Source of the DNA: an uncultured Verrucomicrobiota bacterium
GTDB taxonomy: Bacteria; Verrucomicrobiota; Verrucomicrobiia; Opitutales; Opitutaceae
Direction: 5' to 3'
Assembly: GCA_913058185.1 (NCBI GenBank)
Contig: CAJXQX010000039.1
Location: forward strand, 1-35,213
DNA length: 35,213 nucleotides
Position 1 is the first letter of the stretch. Each line of letters starts with the position of its first letter. Under the pieces are notes generated by a model that did no database searches, was not told where the DNA came from, and worked only from the letters and a program-made list of their open reading frames with translations. A program made the position numbers and the translations under genes. This document shows, in pieces, positions 1-8,661 of the stretch.

Positions 1-21
1 ACCGCGGACGACACGGAGGTC

Positions 22-39
22 GTCCCTCCCGGGAGGGAC
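22..39. repeat. 18-nt perfect palindrome at the left edge
   Basis: GTCCCTCCCGGGAGGGAC is a perfect palindrome just downstream of the stop codon of the minus-strand DUF1592 gene. No T-tract follows, so it is not a classical intrinsic terminator. It could be part of an intergenic repeat cut by the window edge. Confidence 0.4.
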
Positions 40-59
40 CGGCTCCACCCGGCCCGGGA

Positions 60-2480
60 TCAATGCTGAGCGACTTCGGTGGAACCGAATTCGCCGCGGA
101 AGAGTGGACTGGTGCAGATCTCGATGATTAGGTCTTGGAAGCCACCTTCGCGGTTCATATTCGCCGTCGCCATGTCGTCTGCGACCAGGCGCTCACCGAC
201 CGAAAGCGGATGACCCAGCGCGTAGGTGAAGAGCTTCTCGGTAATCGCCCGGGCAAATTGATCCGAACGCCCCACTAGCACTTTTTTCATCTCTTCCGAG
301 TTGGTGAAGGATCCGCCGGGCACACTGCCGCGCGCATCGATGGGTTGCCCGCCGCGATAAGCGCTACGGTATTGTCCGACTGCATTAAAGTGCTCCAAAC
401 CAAAGCCCCACGGATCGATGCTCATGTGGCAATCGCGGCAGGACTCGACGTCGCGATGTTTAGCCAGCATTTCGGGAATCGTTTTACTCCCCCGCACATC
501 CGGTTCGATCGGCTCGACATCAGCCGGGGGCGGTGATGGCGGGTCACCTAAAATATTCTCCAACACCCACACCCCACGCACCACGGGCGACGTGCGCGTG
601 CCATTGGACGTGAGTTTTAATACGCTGGCCTGCCCCAATAATCCTCCGCGCGGGCTGTTCGCGGGCAGCGCGACTTTACGAAAATCACTTCCCCGCACTT
701 CAGGGATTTCGTAGTGCTTGGCGAGGCGCTCGTTGATGACGACAAACTCGGAATCCAAGAACGTTGCCAGCGGCAGGTTTTCGCGCAGCACCAGGTCAAA
801 GAAGTTCTCACTTTCCTCGCGCATGAGCGACTCGAGCAAGGGGTCGTAATCTTTGTAGAGCTTGGGGTCAGGTTTCATCAGCTCGATGTGATTGAGACCC
901 AACCATTGTCCGGTGAAATCGGTCACGAATCGATGGGCTTTCTTATCGGCCAGCATCCGTACTGCCTGGGCGCCCGATACGTCCGGATCTCGCAGCTGAC
1001 CGGCGGCGGCGAGACGGAGTAACTCATCGTCCGGCATGGAATTCCAGAGGAAATAAGATAGCCGACTAGCTAAGGCCCAATCGTCGCTCTCGTCACCTTG
1101 GTCGTAGTTGAAAAGGAAACGCGGCGAACACAACGCACCCGCCACCACGTTGCGCATGGACTCCTCGTCGGAGAGTCCCTGACTCAATCCTGTGCGATAA
1201 AGGCGTTGGAAATTCGCGACCGTGCTGTCCGGAACGGGACGACGAAAAGCCCTCAGCAGGAAGTCTGCGATTGGTTGGTTGGTTTCCGTATTCGCGCCAA
1301 GCAGCTGCTGATGCGCCGGCGAAGGCCAGTCGTGAATATCGGGGCCGGAAACCGTGATCGACTTCACCTCGAGCAGATCACCGACCACGCGTTCCTCACC
1401 CTCTACCATCGCGAGCGGGGCGCCGTTGAGCACCGAAGCAGAGGCATAATGCACCATGATGTTCTCCCCCGCATTTAACTCCACATCCACCGTTTGCGCT
1501 TCGAGTTCATCGCCGAGGTAAAAATAAGCGACGCGCCTGCCCGGAACGCTGGCGGCATCCATGTGCCGCGCTTCTGATGCTTGAATCGCGATGATCGACA
1601 CCAAACCCGGCTCGTCAGCCGCGCGACGTTTACGCGTCTTCAACTTGTCTTCATAGCTCTCACTATTATAAACATAATCGGTTCCCGCCTCCTCCAACAC
1701 GGTCCGAAGGTCGCGGGCCAAGCCCTCCACGCGCACCCGATAGACTCCCTTTTGCGGTGTCACAAAATCCTCAGGCCACATCACGTATTTTCGATCACGA
1801 CTGGATGACGTGATCACAAAGTCGCCCCGCTCCTCGACATTATTGCCGTGGCCGATTGAGCCGATCGTATAGACGCGGTCTTCGCGCACATCCGGTCCCC
1901 CCGCGATGGCCAACCGCGCTATGTGTTGGGCATTGTTTTGCAGTTTGAGAATCATCTCTGGACTCGCATCCAGCGTGATCGCGAGATTCTCAAAACCATC
2001 GATTTCGGGATCGGCTGGCAGGTTTTCCGAGAGACTCAAATTGATGCCGAGCAGATCCTCCACCGTGTTATCCAGGGCGGTGTGGCTGAGTCGGCGAATC
2101 GCGATGCGACCGTGATTGCCCTGGGCGGCCACGGCGGCCCGCAATCGCGAATCAATCGCTCCGATCACCTGCGACATCAACGCGGCATCGGGCCTGACTT
2201 CCTCCTCTGGAGGCATGTCGCCGATGACCAACATATCCGACACATCCTGCCAAGAAATCGCGTTGCGCGCCTGAGTGAAATCGAACCCCAAGGTATCGAG
2301 CCGGATATCGCCCTTTTGCTTCTCCTCATCGTGACATTTAAAACAGTTCTCCTCCATGAAGGGAGTGAGCAACTGGCCAAAATCATCCATGGCCGTCGCG
2401 GCTCGGGGAATCAGTAAACCCAAACCAGCGATAAGGATCCGCCTCGAGAAAAGGCCGGGGAAAACAGGGGACGAATTCAT
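60..2480 (-). CDS. Exported c-type cytochrome, DUF1592/DUF1588/DUF1585 family
   Basis: This is a planctomycete-type exported cytochrome of about 806 aa. An N-terminal signal peptide (residues 1-30, ending RAATA) is followed by a PSCyt1-like haem site CFKCH (residues 46-50). A DUF1587-type segment (IAIRRLSHTALDNTVEDLLG), DUF1595/DUF1592 (the LASRLSYFLWNSMPDDEL block) and DUF1588 follow. A second haem motif CRDCH lies at 681-685, just before DUF1585. Two CxxCH motifs imply covalent haem and an extracytoplasmic electron-transfer role; the substrate is unknown. The ATG at 2480 is preferred because it gives a clean signal peptide. A TTG at 2522 would overlap the stop of the upstream gene (TTGA), so translational coupling is possible. 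It lies directly downstream of its usual partner, the DUF1552 protein, and is almost certainly cotranscribed with it. Confidence 0.9.
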   Translation of the reverse strand: MNSSPVFPGLFSRRILIAGLGLLIPRAATAMDDFGQLLTPFMEENCFKCHDEEKQKGDIRLDTLGFDFTQARNAISWQDVSDMLVIGDMPPEEEVRPDAALMSQVIGAIDSRLRAAVAAQGNHGRIAIRRLSHTALDNTVEDLLGINLSLSENLPADPEIDGFENLAITLDASPEMILKLQNNAQHIARLAIAGGPDVREDRVYTIGSIGHGNNVEERGDFVITSSSRDRKYVMWPEDFVTPQKGVYRVRVEGLARDLRTVLEEAGTDYVYNSESYEDKLKTRKRRAADEPGLVSIIAIQASEARHMDAASVPGRRVAYFYLGDELEAQTVDVELNAGENIMVHYASASVLNGAPLAMVEGEERVVGDLLEVKSITVSGPDIHDWPSPAHQQLLGANTETNQPIADFLLRAFRRPVPDSTVANFQRLYRTGLSQGLSDEESMRNVVAGALCSPRFLFNYDQGDESDDWALASRLSYFLWNSMPDDELLRLAAAGQLRDPDVSGAQAVRMLADKKAHRFVTDFTGQWLGLNHIELMKPDPKLYKDYDPLLESLMREESENFFDLVLRENLPLATFLDSEFVVINERLAKHYEIPEVRGSDFRKVALPANSPRGGLLGQASVLKLTSNGTRTSPVVRGVWVLENILGDPPSPPPADVEPIEPDVRGSKTIPEMLAKHRDVESCRDCHMSIDPWGFGLEHFNAVGQYRSAYRGGQPIDARGSVPGGSFTNSEEMKKVLVGRSDQFARAITEKLFTYALGHPLSVGERLVADDMATANMNREGGFQDLIIEICTSPLFRGEFGSTEVAQH

Positions 2481-2518
2481 CGAAGGAACGGTCGCTTCAG
2501 CGCAGCAATCGCCGGAGC

Positions 2519-3790
2519 TCAACCCAACTCGTTGTTAATATTTCCGGTGCTGGCCGCGAAGGTTTCCTGCTCCACTCCCATGCTCTGGAGCATGGTCACA
2601 AATACGTTACTCAGCGGCATCGTGCCTTGATCGAAGATCAGGTCTTTCCCGGTGTGGTTCAGGTCACCGCCGGCCACCAAAACGGGTAGGTTTTTATTGG
2701 AGTGGGAACTGCCGTTGCCCAAACCACTACCAAACAGAATCTGCGTGCGGTCGAACAGGCTCGCGCCGCCGTCATCGATCCCCTTCAAACGGGTAATAAA
2801 TTTCGACAGCGAACGGGTATGCATTTGCTCGATCCGGACGAGCTCGTTGATCACTTCCGGATCTTTTCCGTGATGAGATTGGCCGTGGTAGCCGGAGAGT
2901 TGCTCACCACCGACCGTTATGGGCAGGCCTCCCGCCGGCAGTTCAACCGAAGCGACGCGGGTGGAGTCATGCTGCAGGGCCAACGCCACCATCTCGAACA
3001 TGATGTCTAAATTCTCGTGGAAGGTGGTGGGCCGTTCGAGCAGCGGCGGCACGCCAGGCTTGGGCGTATTGATCCACTGCTGCTGACGCTCGATGCGTTT
3101 TTCGACGTCGCGGATGGATGAGAAGTAATCGTCGACCTTCTGACGGTCCTCGTAACCGATTTCTCTTTGCAGGGCCTTCGCGTCTTCGGCGACGAGATCG
3201 AGCACACTGCGCTGGAAGCCCATCGCGCGATCAGCGGCAGCGGGATTCAGGTCGTCAACGAAGAGTCGTTGAAACGCTTTAATCGGATCGGCCTCCGGCA
3301 GCAGCGGAACGCCGTTCTCGTCCCACGAAAGGGTTTGAGAGGGTTTACCTTCGGAGGCGCCGAGTTGGAGCGAATGGAACCGGCTGTTTACGCTGAGGTG
3401 CTTCGCGGCGAGTTGATCGAGCGTGATCTGGTTACGCACCATGATCGATTCGCCGATGAACTCGGGTTGGTATACGCCGGAAAGAAACGAAGGGGTGCCT
3501 TTGTGGCCACCGTTGATGCCGTGATCGACGCCCGACACGACGGTGAAGTCGTTGCGGTGCTCCATCAGCGGTTCGAGGAGCCGGGGAACCCGCGCGGATC
3601 CTGCCTTCGGGTGCCACTCACCGGGATACATGCCGAGGAAGGTGCCGACACAAACCAGTCGTTTGCGGGCTTCGAGCATCGGCTTCGCGGCTACAGCCGG
3701 TAGCGGCATTGAGCTGAGGAACGGCAAGGCCATCAATCCCCCAGCGCCGCGCAAAAATTGTCTGCGATTTAGATTGGTGGCGTTTCTCAT
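2519..3790 (-). CDS. Tat-exported DUF1552 (HXXSHH) protein
   Basis: This is a protein of about 423 aa with a twin-arginine signal (NRRQFLRGAGG, residues 9-19, then a hydrophobic stretch to about residue 34). It belongs to the family formerly called DUF1552, now named for the motif HxxSHH, seen here as HGQSHH at residues 302-307. The family is found mostly in Planctomycetota, Verrucomicrobiota and Myxococcota, is encoded beside DUF1592 cytochromes, and has no established reaction. The start at 3790 places the Tat motif near the N-terminus; the frame is open to 3913 but the extra residues look non-coding. The stop abuts the DUF1592 gene, so the two form an operon. The shared export and pairing suggest an extracytoplasmic redox or hydrolytic unit, which is inference. 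Confidence 0.9.
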   Translation of the reverse strand: MRNATNLNRRQFLRGAGGLMALPFLSSMPLPAVAAKPMLEARKRLVCVGTFLGMYPGEWHPKAGSARVPRLLEPLMEHRNDFTVVSGVDHGINGGHKGTPSFLSGVYQPEFIGESIMVRNQITLDQLAAKHLSVNSRFHSLQLGASEGKPSQTLSWDENGVPLLPEADPIKAFQRLFVDDLNPAAADRAMGFQRSVLDLVAEDAKALQREIGYEDRQKVDDYFSSIRDVEKRIERQQQWINTPKPGVPPLLERPTTFHENLDIMFEMVALALQHDSTRVASVELPAGGLPITVGGEQLSGYHGQSHHGKDPEVINELVRIEQMHTRSLSKFITRLKGIDDGGASLFDRTQILFGSGLGNGSSHSNKNLPVLVAGGDLNHTGKDLIFDQGTMPLSNVFVTMLQSMGVEQETFAASTGNINNELG

Positions 3791-4130
3791 GGGTAAGGAG
3801 TGGGTCGACGGGGTGTTCGAGCTAGAAGGGGAAACCCTACGCAGCTTATTCACTACCGCAAACAGGCGTGACTCTTCCAGCCCAAACCTCCTTTCCCAGG
3901 TAAGGAAAGTCATGAAATTTAAGCCGACTACAAACCTCCGGGACGCAAAAAGCCCAGGAACCTAATCGCTAATCAAATCTCTGTTGTAGCCGGTCTCGTT
4001 GAGGCCGGAGCGGTTGCCCCTCGGCACCAGGCCAGATGGAACACCGGGGTCAGCATGTCTCGACGAAGCTTTAGCGAAGTTGGACGACCCCCGGCTACAA
4101 TTATACCTTCTCTCGATTACAGCCCAGGGC
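3791..4130. other. Intergenic region with a repeat element
   Basis: This gap lies between the DUF1552 gene and the stop of the oxidoreductase gene. It must hold the promoter of the minus-strand DUF1552-DUF1592 operon, but I see no convincing -35/-10 pair. The distal part is occupied by the inverted-repeat-bounded element at 3984-4100. No tRNA or credible small gene is seen. Confidence 0.5.
3984..4100. repeat. Intergenic repeat bounded by 10-bp inverted repeats
   Basis: TTGTAGCCGG (3984-3993) and its exact complement CCGGCTACAA (4091-4100) bracket the interval. Inside are a GAGGCCGGAG segment, an ACCGGGGTCAGC segment and GACGAAGCTTTAGCGAAG. The GTAGCCGG terminus and the GGGGTCAGC word recur in the perfect inverted repeat at 11329-11412, so the two are probably members of one dispersed repeat family. 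The position just after the oxidoreductase stop codon fits a repeat tolerated at a 3' end. Confidence 0.55.
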
Positions 4131-5504
4131 CTAAGCCTTGAAAATGGGGAATTCCCAACCTTCGCGATACTCGCGTCGGATCATGGTGTCGGCCTCGGGA
4201 GCGCCGATAACCTTGAGGTTCTCCGAGTCCCACTTGATGGGCTTGCCCAAACGGATAGCGAGGTTACCGAGCAACACGACTTCGGTGAGTCGCGAGGCAT
4301 ACTCGAAGTTCGCCCCGGGTTGGGTGCCATTCTTGATCGCCTCGACCCACTCCTGAATCGGTCCGCCTTTCACGCGGGGATATTTCTTCGCCGGACGCTT
4401 GAACGATCGCATCGCCTCTTCCGGAAGCAGACGCAGGCTTTCGCAGTAACCGCCTGGTGAGTAAATCATACCATCCGTGCCGTGCAGGATTTGGCCAAAC
4501 TGTTCGTGCAGCTCAACGCCTTCGGCCAACTCGGCCGGCGGAGCCGGTTTGAGGCCGCCATCGGACCAGAGAAATTCGACGGGCTTGATCTTTTTCCCCG
4601 CGCTGTTGCTGGTAAATTTGTAACGCAGCACGGAACTGGCCGGGGCCGAGAGTTCGGTGAAGTCGGAAACGGCATCGACCACAACTTCGTCTGGGATACC
4701 GAGATCGAGCGCCCAGAAGGCCGCGTCAAAGAGATGGCAACCAATGTCTCCCAGGGCGCCGCAACCGTATTCCCAGGAGGCACGCCACTTCTTCGGGTGC
4801 AGTCCGTCACTGAAGGGTCGGTCTTCCGCCACCGAGCCCTGCCACATGTCCCAGTTCACGCCACGAGGATTGGCCGTGGGCGCGTAGTCGACCTCCGGGC
4901 CCTGCGGCCAGATTGGACGATTCGTCCAATAGCGCACTTGCTCGACGTCACCAATCGCTCCGGCCTCCAACCATTCGCGCAGGATGCGTATACCTTGGTA
5001 GGTGTGACCCTGAATGCCCATTTGCGTGACGACCCCGTAGTGGCGTGCAGCGAGCAGGAGTTGACGGGCTTCCCAGATGGAATTGGAGAGCGGCTTTTGG
5101 GAAAAGACATGTTTGCCCAGAGCCATCGCCATCATAACGGCCGGATAGTGCGTGTGGTCGGGAGCAGTAACGGTGACCGCATCGATATCGTCGCCCATCT
5201 TGTCGAACATCTCGCGGTAGTCGGTGAAGAGCGGCAGGTCGGGAAACTTCTTCACCGTAGTCGCCGCATCCCCTTCGAGATCGACGTCACAGAGAGCGAC
5301 AATGTTGCCATGGTAAGACGCATCAACGACATCGCCCTTGCCTTTTCCGCCTACGCCGATGCAGGCGATGTTGAGCTTGTTGCTCGGCGAGTCGCTCTGT
5401 TGGGCGCGAATAAAACTGGGGGCTGCGACGAAGCCCGCCGCAATCGCGGAGGTCTTCATAAAGTCACGGCGACTGGAGGCGGGGGTAAGCGATGTAGGGG
5501 GCAT
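4131..5504 (-). CDS. Tat-exported Gfo/Idh/MocA family oxidoreductase
   Basis: This 457-aa NAD(P)-dependent sugar or glycoside oxidoreductase has a Tat signal (SRRDFMKTSA, residues 11-20, cleavage near FIRAQ at 35). A Rossmann fold follows with the glycine-rich IACIGVGGKGKG at about 47-57 and an acidic residue at the end of strand 2 (LCDVD). The usual EKP motif is SQKP here, in GKHVFSQKPLSNS. The C-terminal half has the family's alpha/beta dimerisation domain. Exported members are common in Verrucomicrobiota and Planctomycetota and are thought to oxidise glycosides or cyclitols in the periplasm; the substrate cannot be read here. The ATG at 5504 is the only start that keeps the whole Tat signal. 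It lies downstream of the TonB receptor but beyond a strong terminator, with its own operator-like palindrome, so it is probably a separate, co-regulated transcript. Confidence 0.93.
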   Translation of the reverse strand: MPPTSLTPASSRRDFMKTSAIAAGFVAAPSFIRAQQSDSPSNKLNIACIGVGGKGKGDVVDASYHGNIVALCDVDLEGDAATTVKKFPDLPLFTDYREMFDKMGDDIDAVTVTAPDHTHYPAVMMAMALGKHVFSQKPLSNSIWEARQLLLAARHYGVVTQMGIQGHTYQGIRILREWLEAGAIGDVEQVRYWTNRPIWPQGPEVDYAPTANPRGVNWDMWQGSVAEDRPFSDGLHPKKWRASWEYGCGALGDIGCHLFDAAFWALDLGIPDEVVVDAVSDFTELSAPASSVLRYKFTSNSAGKKIKPVEFLWSDGGLKPAPPAELAEGVELHEQFGQILHGTDGMIYSPGGYCESLRLLPEEAMRSFKRPAKKYPRVKGGPIQEWVEAIKNGTQPGANFEYASRLTEVVLLGNLAIRLGKPIKWDSENLKVIGAPEADTMIRREYREGWEFPIFKA

Positions 5505-5556
5505 AATTGAGTGAGGTTATCGAGGGGAAATCTCTGGCTGTAAATCGAACGTTACC

Positions 5557-5569
5557 TGTAACCGTTCCA
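5557..5569 (-). promoter_or_regulatory. Operator-like near-palindrome upstream of the oxidoreductase
   Basis: TGTAACCGTTCCA is nearly identical to the perfect palindrome TGTAACCGTTACA upstream of the TonB receptor (8564-8576). It overlaps a second short inverted repeat, GTTACCTGTAAC (5551-5562). Odd-length palindromes with a CG at the centre are typical of LacI/GalR-family operators. It lies about 53 bases upstream of the start codon, between the terminator and the gene. The regulator assignment is inference. Confidence 0.5.
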
Positions 5570-5570
5570 A

Positions 5571-5611
5571 CCTAAAGTAAAAGACTATGGCCCACAAACG
5601 TGGGCCATAGT
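5571..5611 (-). terminator. Rho-independent terminator of the TonB receptor gene
   Basis: ACTATGGCCCAC (5584-5595) and GTGGGCCATAGT (5600-5611) form a perfect 12-bp stem with a 4-base loop. On the minus strand it is followed by a T-rich run (CTTTTACTTT). It lies 30 bases past the receptor stop codon and separates the receptor transcript from the oxidoreductase gene. Confidence 0.85.
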
Positions 5612-5640
5612 TCCTACTATTTAGCTGACCTAATCACTAA

Positions 5641-8337
5641 CTAGAATTTGTAACCAAAGCTGACGTTGATGTGCATCGTCTCCATGGTGAGCTGCTCGAG
5701 ACGGTCATAGACGTCGTAGTAAATATAATCCTGTTCCTCAGTTAGGTTGATGATATCAACCGCGATCTTGAAACCACTTTCCCAACGATAACGGATGCCG
5801 ATATCGAGGCGGCCCACACCTTCAGTGAACTCATTGTTCCGACCGTCGCCAGTCGGCGAAGGAACTTTAAGATAGTCGTCGCGGAAGTTGTAAGCGAAGC
5901 GGGTGGAGAAACCACCCTTCTCGTAAAAGAGCACAATATTATAGGTGTTCTCCGACGTGCCCGGGAAGGGGTTGGAGTTGCCGGCCTCGTCGATGAACTC
6001 CGAGTCGATGTAAGTATAGTTGATCATCGTGCCGAAGTCACTTAACGGGGAGGGCAAGAACGTGAACGGAGTCTGGAAACTCATCTCCACGCCTTTGATG
6101 TCGGCGGTGCCACCATTTTTGAAGGTGTCGACTTGGAAGGACTGGGATGGAATTCCTGCACTCGGGAAACCAACGGTCTCATTGAATGAAGTCGGAACGA
6201 TGAAACTCTCCACGTCTTTAATAAAGCCCGTGATGGCGAACATGCCCTCATCGTTATCTCCGAAGAAGGTCTCGATACCGAGGTCGTATTGCCACGCCGT
6301 GAAGGGATCAAGCTGCGGGTTGCCACGTTCGATTTCGCCATCCGGCTCGCTGATGCTCACCAATGGACTCATCTCGCGGGTTGTCGGGCGGCTCATGGCC
6401 TTGGAGGCCGCCATACGCACCTGATAGGGAGCCTGCGGATCATCCGGCGACAGGATCAGATTTAGCGACGGCAGCAACTCGGCGTAGTCTTGATCGAGGG
6501 TCGTAGGTTCGCCCACAACCACAAGGTCACCACTGTTGGTCTCGGCATTGATATTACCCACGCCACCCGCCTTGGTGTCGACGTAGCGCACCCCGATATT
6601 GCCGCGAGCACGATTGTTCCCAAAGCTCTCCGCGAAGTTCGCCATGAAGTAAAGCGCGGTGGTTTCTTCCTCCACCGTATAGACGTTATCGTTATTGAAT
6701 GGGATGATGGTATCCTCCAGAGGGTTTTGCTCGATCAGTAAATCGGGGTCAGTCACAGCCCAACTGACGGGGAATCCAGCCGACCCTTTGCCAAAGCCAA
6801 AATCTCCCTGTAATCCCCACGAGGGGTTTGCACCTTGAGCAAACGTGATGTCGCCAGCGTTGGAAGCCGTACGAGAGTCTCCCTGCTTGCGATCGAACTC
6901 ATTGTCCGTCACCCGGATTCCGGCTTCTATTGAAGAGAAAAATTCACCTTCCAATGCCCGCTCAATGTCGAGACTCATCACGTCCTCCTTATAAAAGATG
7001 ATCCGATGTTGGCGAAGCAGGGCCCGCAACGAAATGTCTTCGGGATTACGGAAAATTCCCGGCGTGGTCATGATGGGCATCTGGTGATTGGGCCGGATGT
7101 CGTAAGACGCCACGCCATCACGATTGACTCGGCTTTGAGCCTGAGATTGGAACCAGTCTTCCGAGCCCTCCGAGATACTAATCTCGCCGGATACTTTCAG
7201 CAAATCGTGGTTCCAGATGAAACCGCCGGTGACTCCCGTGGATTCCACATCGGTGTCGCGGATAAGCGAATCTTGATCGACACGGTGACGGTCAATCGTC
7301 GCTTGCACGAGCGTGCCGGTGACCGGGTCCACCACGCCGCTGATCAAGTCACCGCGGCTCCACGTCATTTGAATGCGTGAGCGATCTTCGTCACGCCTCT
7401 CCCGCGAGATGAGACCATCGATATAAAGTTCCAAGTCCTCCGTAGGCTGGAACTGCAACGTGCTCGTGAGGTTGAACCGAGGGTTGTCCCCTGCCTTAGA
7501 GAAATAGCGGGTGCGACCAGGATAAGCTGCTCCGACGAGTGCCAGCTGGGCCGGGTCGGAGTCGTCCTTCAAAAAACCGGTGTCCACAATGAGAAAGTCT
7601 CGATTGCTTTCGATCCGATCAACCCGACGGTCGCGCTCCTCGAACGTTGCTTGAACCAGGAAACCGGCTTTGCCGTCGGCGAAGATATTGGAGTAGAACG
7701 CGCTGATGCCCGGTTCGTCGGAGTCCTTGAAATCGTTCATGGCATAACTGACGTCAAAACCGTAAGACATCTTGCCGATTTGCAGTGGTTTGAAGGTGTT
7801 GAGCTTCACCGTGCCGCCGATTCCACCCTCAACGTCGCGAGCCGAGGGGGACTTGATGACTTCAATGGAATTGTAGAGGTCGGAGTTGAAAACGGACAAC
7901 TGAGCATCACGCTCGGGACTGTTGTCGTCGACCGTCATCATGGAGGAGCGACCGTTGATCTCTACGCGGGTGAAGTTGGGATTGAGACCGCGGACGGAAA
8001 CCTTTTCACCCTCACCGTTGTTACGCGTCATGGCGACACCGGCGATACGTTGGATGGCCTCGGCCAAATTGGTGTCCGGAAACTGGCCAATCTCCTCGGC
8101 CATGATGGAGTCGGAGACTTGGTTGGACTGACGCTTGGCATCGAGCGAGTCGGCCAAGGCGGAGCGATAACCGCTCACTTCGAACGCTTCCAACTCAACC
8201 GTGGTTCCTTCGGTATCGATGGTGGTTTGAGCGAAAACGGAAAGGGGGAGCGTAATGGCGGCGAGAAGCGCGCTTAACCCGAGCCGCGGCCCGCGTTCGA
8301 TGGCCCGGTGGCCGCTGAATATGTGTTGGGATTGCAT
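5641..8337 (-). CDS. TonB-dependent receptor
   Basis: This is an outer-membrane active transporter of about 898 aa. A long signal peptide ends near LPLSVFAQ. A TonB-box-like stretch (TVELEAFEVSGYR) precedes the plug domain, which has the conserved FPDTNLAEAIQRIAGV and VSVRGLNPNFTRVEINGR segments. A 22-strand-type barrel follows and ends in GYKF, the aromatic C-terminus expected for outer-membrane assembly. It resembles the Xanthomonas/Caulobacter-type receptor family (TIGR01782-like) used for oligosaccharides. The start is uncertain: ATG at 8337 or ATG at 8355 both fit, and the frame is open to 8559. The neighbouring exported oxidoreductase and DUF6807 protein suggest uptake of a sugar or glycoside. 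Palindromic operator candidates precede it and a strong terminator follows it. The stop codon is TAG. Confidence 0.93.
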   Translation of the reverse strand: MQSQHIFSGHRAIERGPRLGLSALLAAITLPLSVFAQTTIDTEGTTVELEAFEVSGYRSALADSLDAKRQSNQVSDSIMAEEIGQFPDTNLAEAIQRIAGVAMTRNNGEGEKVSVRGLNPNFTRVEINGRSSMMTVDDNSPERDAQLSVFNSDLYNSIEVIKSPSARDVEGGIGGTVKLNTFKPLQIGKMSYGFDVSYAMNDFKDSDEPGISAFYSNIFADGKAGFLVQATFEERDRRVDRIESNRDFLIVDTGFLKDDSDPAQLALVGAAYPGRTRYFSKAGDNPRFNLTSTLQFQPTEDLELYIDGLISRERRDEDRSRIQMTWSRGDLISGVVDPVTGTLVQATIDRHRVDQDSLIRDTDVESTGVTGGFIWNHDLLKVSGEISISEGSEDWFQSQAQSRVNRDGVASYDIRPNHQMPIMTTPGIFRNPEDISLRALLRQHRIIFYKEDVMSLDIERALEGEFFSSIEAGIRVTDNEFDRKQGDSRTASNAGDITFAQGANPSWGLQGDFGFGKGSAGFPVSWAVTDPDLLIEQNPLEDTIIPFNNDNVYTVEEETTALYFMANFAESFGNNRARGNIGVRYVDTKAGGVGNINAETNSGDLVVVGEPTTLDQDYAELLPSLNLILSPDDPQAPYQVRMAASKAMSRPTTREMSPLVSISEPDGEIERGNPQLDPFTAWQYDLGIETFFGDNDEGMFAITGFIKDVESFIVPTSFNETVGFPSAGIPSQSFQVDTFKNGGTADIKGVEMSFQTPFTFLPSPLSDFGTMINYTYIDSEFIDEAGNSNPFPGTSENTYNIVLFYEKGGFSTRFAYNFRDDYLKVPSPTGDGRNNEFTEGVGRLDIGIRYRWESGFKIAVDIINLTEEQDYIYYDVYDRLEQLTMETMHINVSFGYKF

Positions 8338-8480
8338 GGTATTGGGTGGGGTCATTTCGGTGACGCCGTAAACGATACGAACAACTCCCATCGGGGATTG
8401 GCCGCATCGGACGACGCCTAGGTTCAAACAAGGTGACCCCAGCAAGCATCTCCCGCTGCAACAGCTCGATTTGATATCCG

Positions 8481-8493
8481 TGAAACCGTTACG
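8481..8493 (-). promoter_or_regulatory. Second, degenerate operator-like site
   Basis: TGAAACCGTTACG matches the palindrome TGTAACCGTTACA at 11 of 13 positions and lies 71 bases from it, between that site and the receptor gene. Paired sites at this spacing would suit a looping LacI-type repressor. This is inference from sequence alone. Confidence 0.35.
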
Positions 8494-8562
8494 TAAAACA
8501 GGGCGCCCTTCCACCGTCCCACCCACCCGTAATGCAGCTAAAACCGACCCGGAGGCCAATAT

Positions 8563-8577
8563 ATGTAACCGTTACAT
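8563..8577 (-). promoter_or_regulatory. Perfect 15-nt palindromic operator candidate
   Basis: ATGTAACCGTTACAT is palindromic around the central C (7-bp arms). Its shape matches LacI/GalR-family operators. It lies about 225 bases upstream of the receptor start and recurs in a close variant upstream of the oxidoreductase gene (5557-5569). No LacI-type regulator is encoded in the window. Confidence 0.55.
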
Positions 8578-8661
8578 TACGGGCGCAATCCACGTCCAAA
8601 ATTCACCGTGGTGGCAATATCGCGCGGCTGCCTCAGCCGAACGGAAATTAATCCAAAACGA

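Larger units (their letters stand above)
8338..8661. other. Regulatory intergenic region upstream of the TonB receptor
   Basis: This interval, whose last bases may be receptor coding sequence if the 8355 start is right, separates the DUF6807 stop from the receptor start. It carries the perfect palindrome at 8563-8577 and a degenerate copy at 8481-8493. Otherwise I see no gene, tRNA or clear terminator, and no -35/-10 pair I would defend. Confidence 0.5.

Noticed and set aside
4482-5510. Plus-strand 342-codon frame over the oxidoreductase
   Set aside because: It is a shadow frame in GC-rich coding sequence; the minus-strand protein has a complete Rossmann fold and Tat signal.
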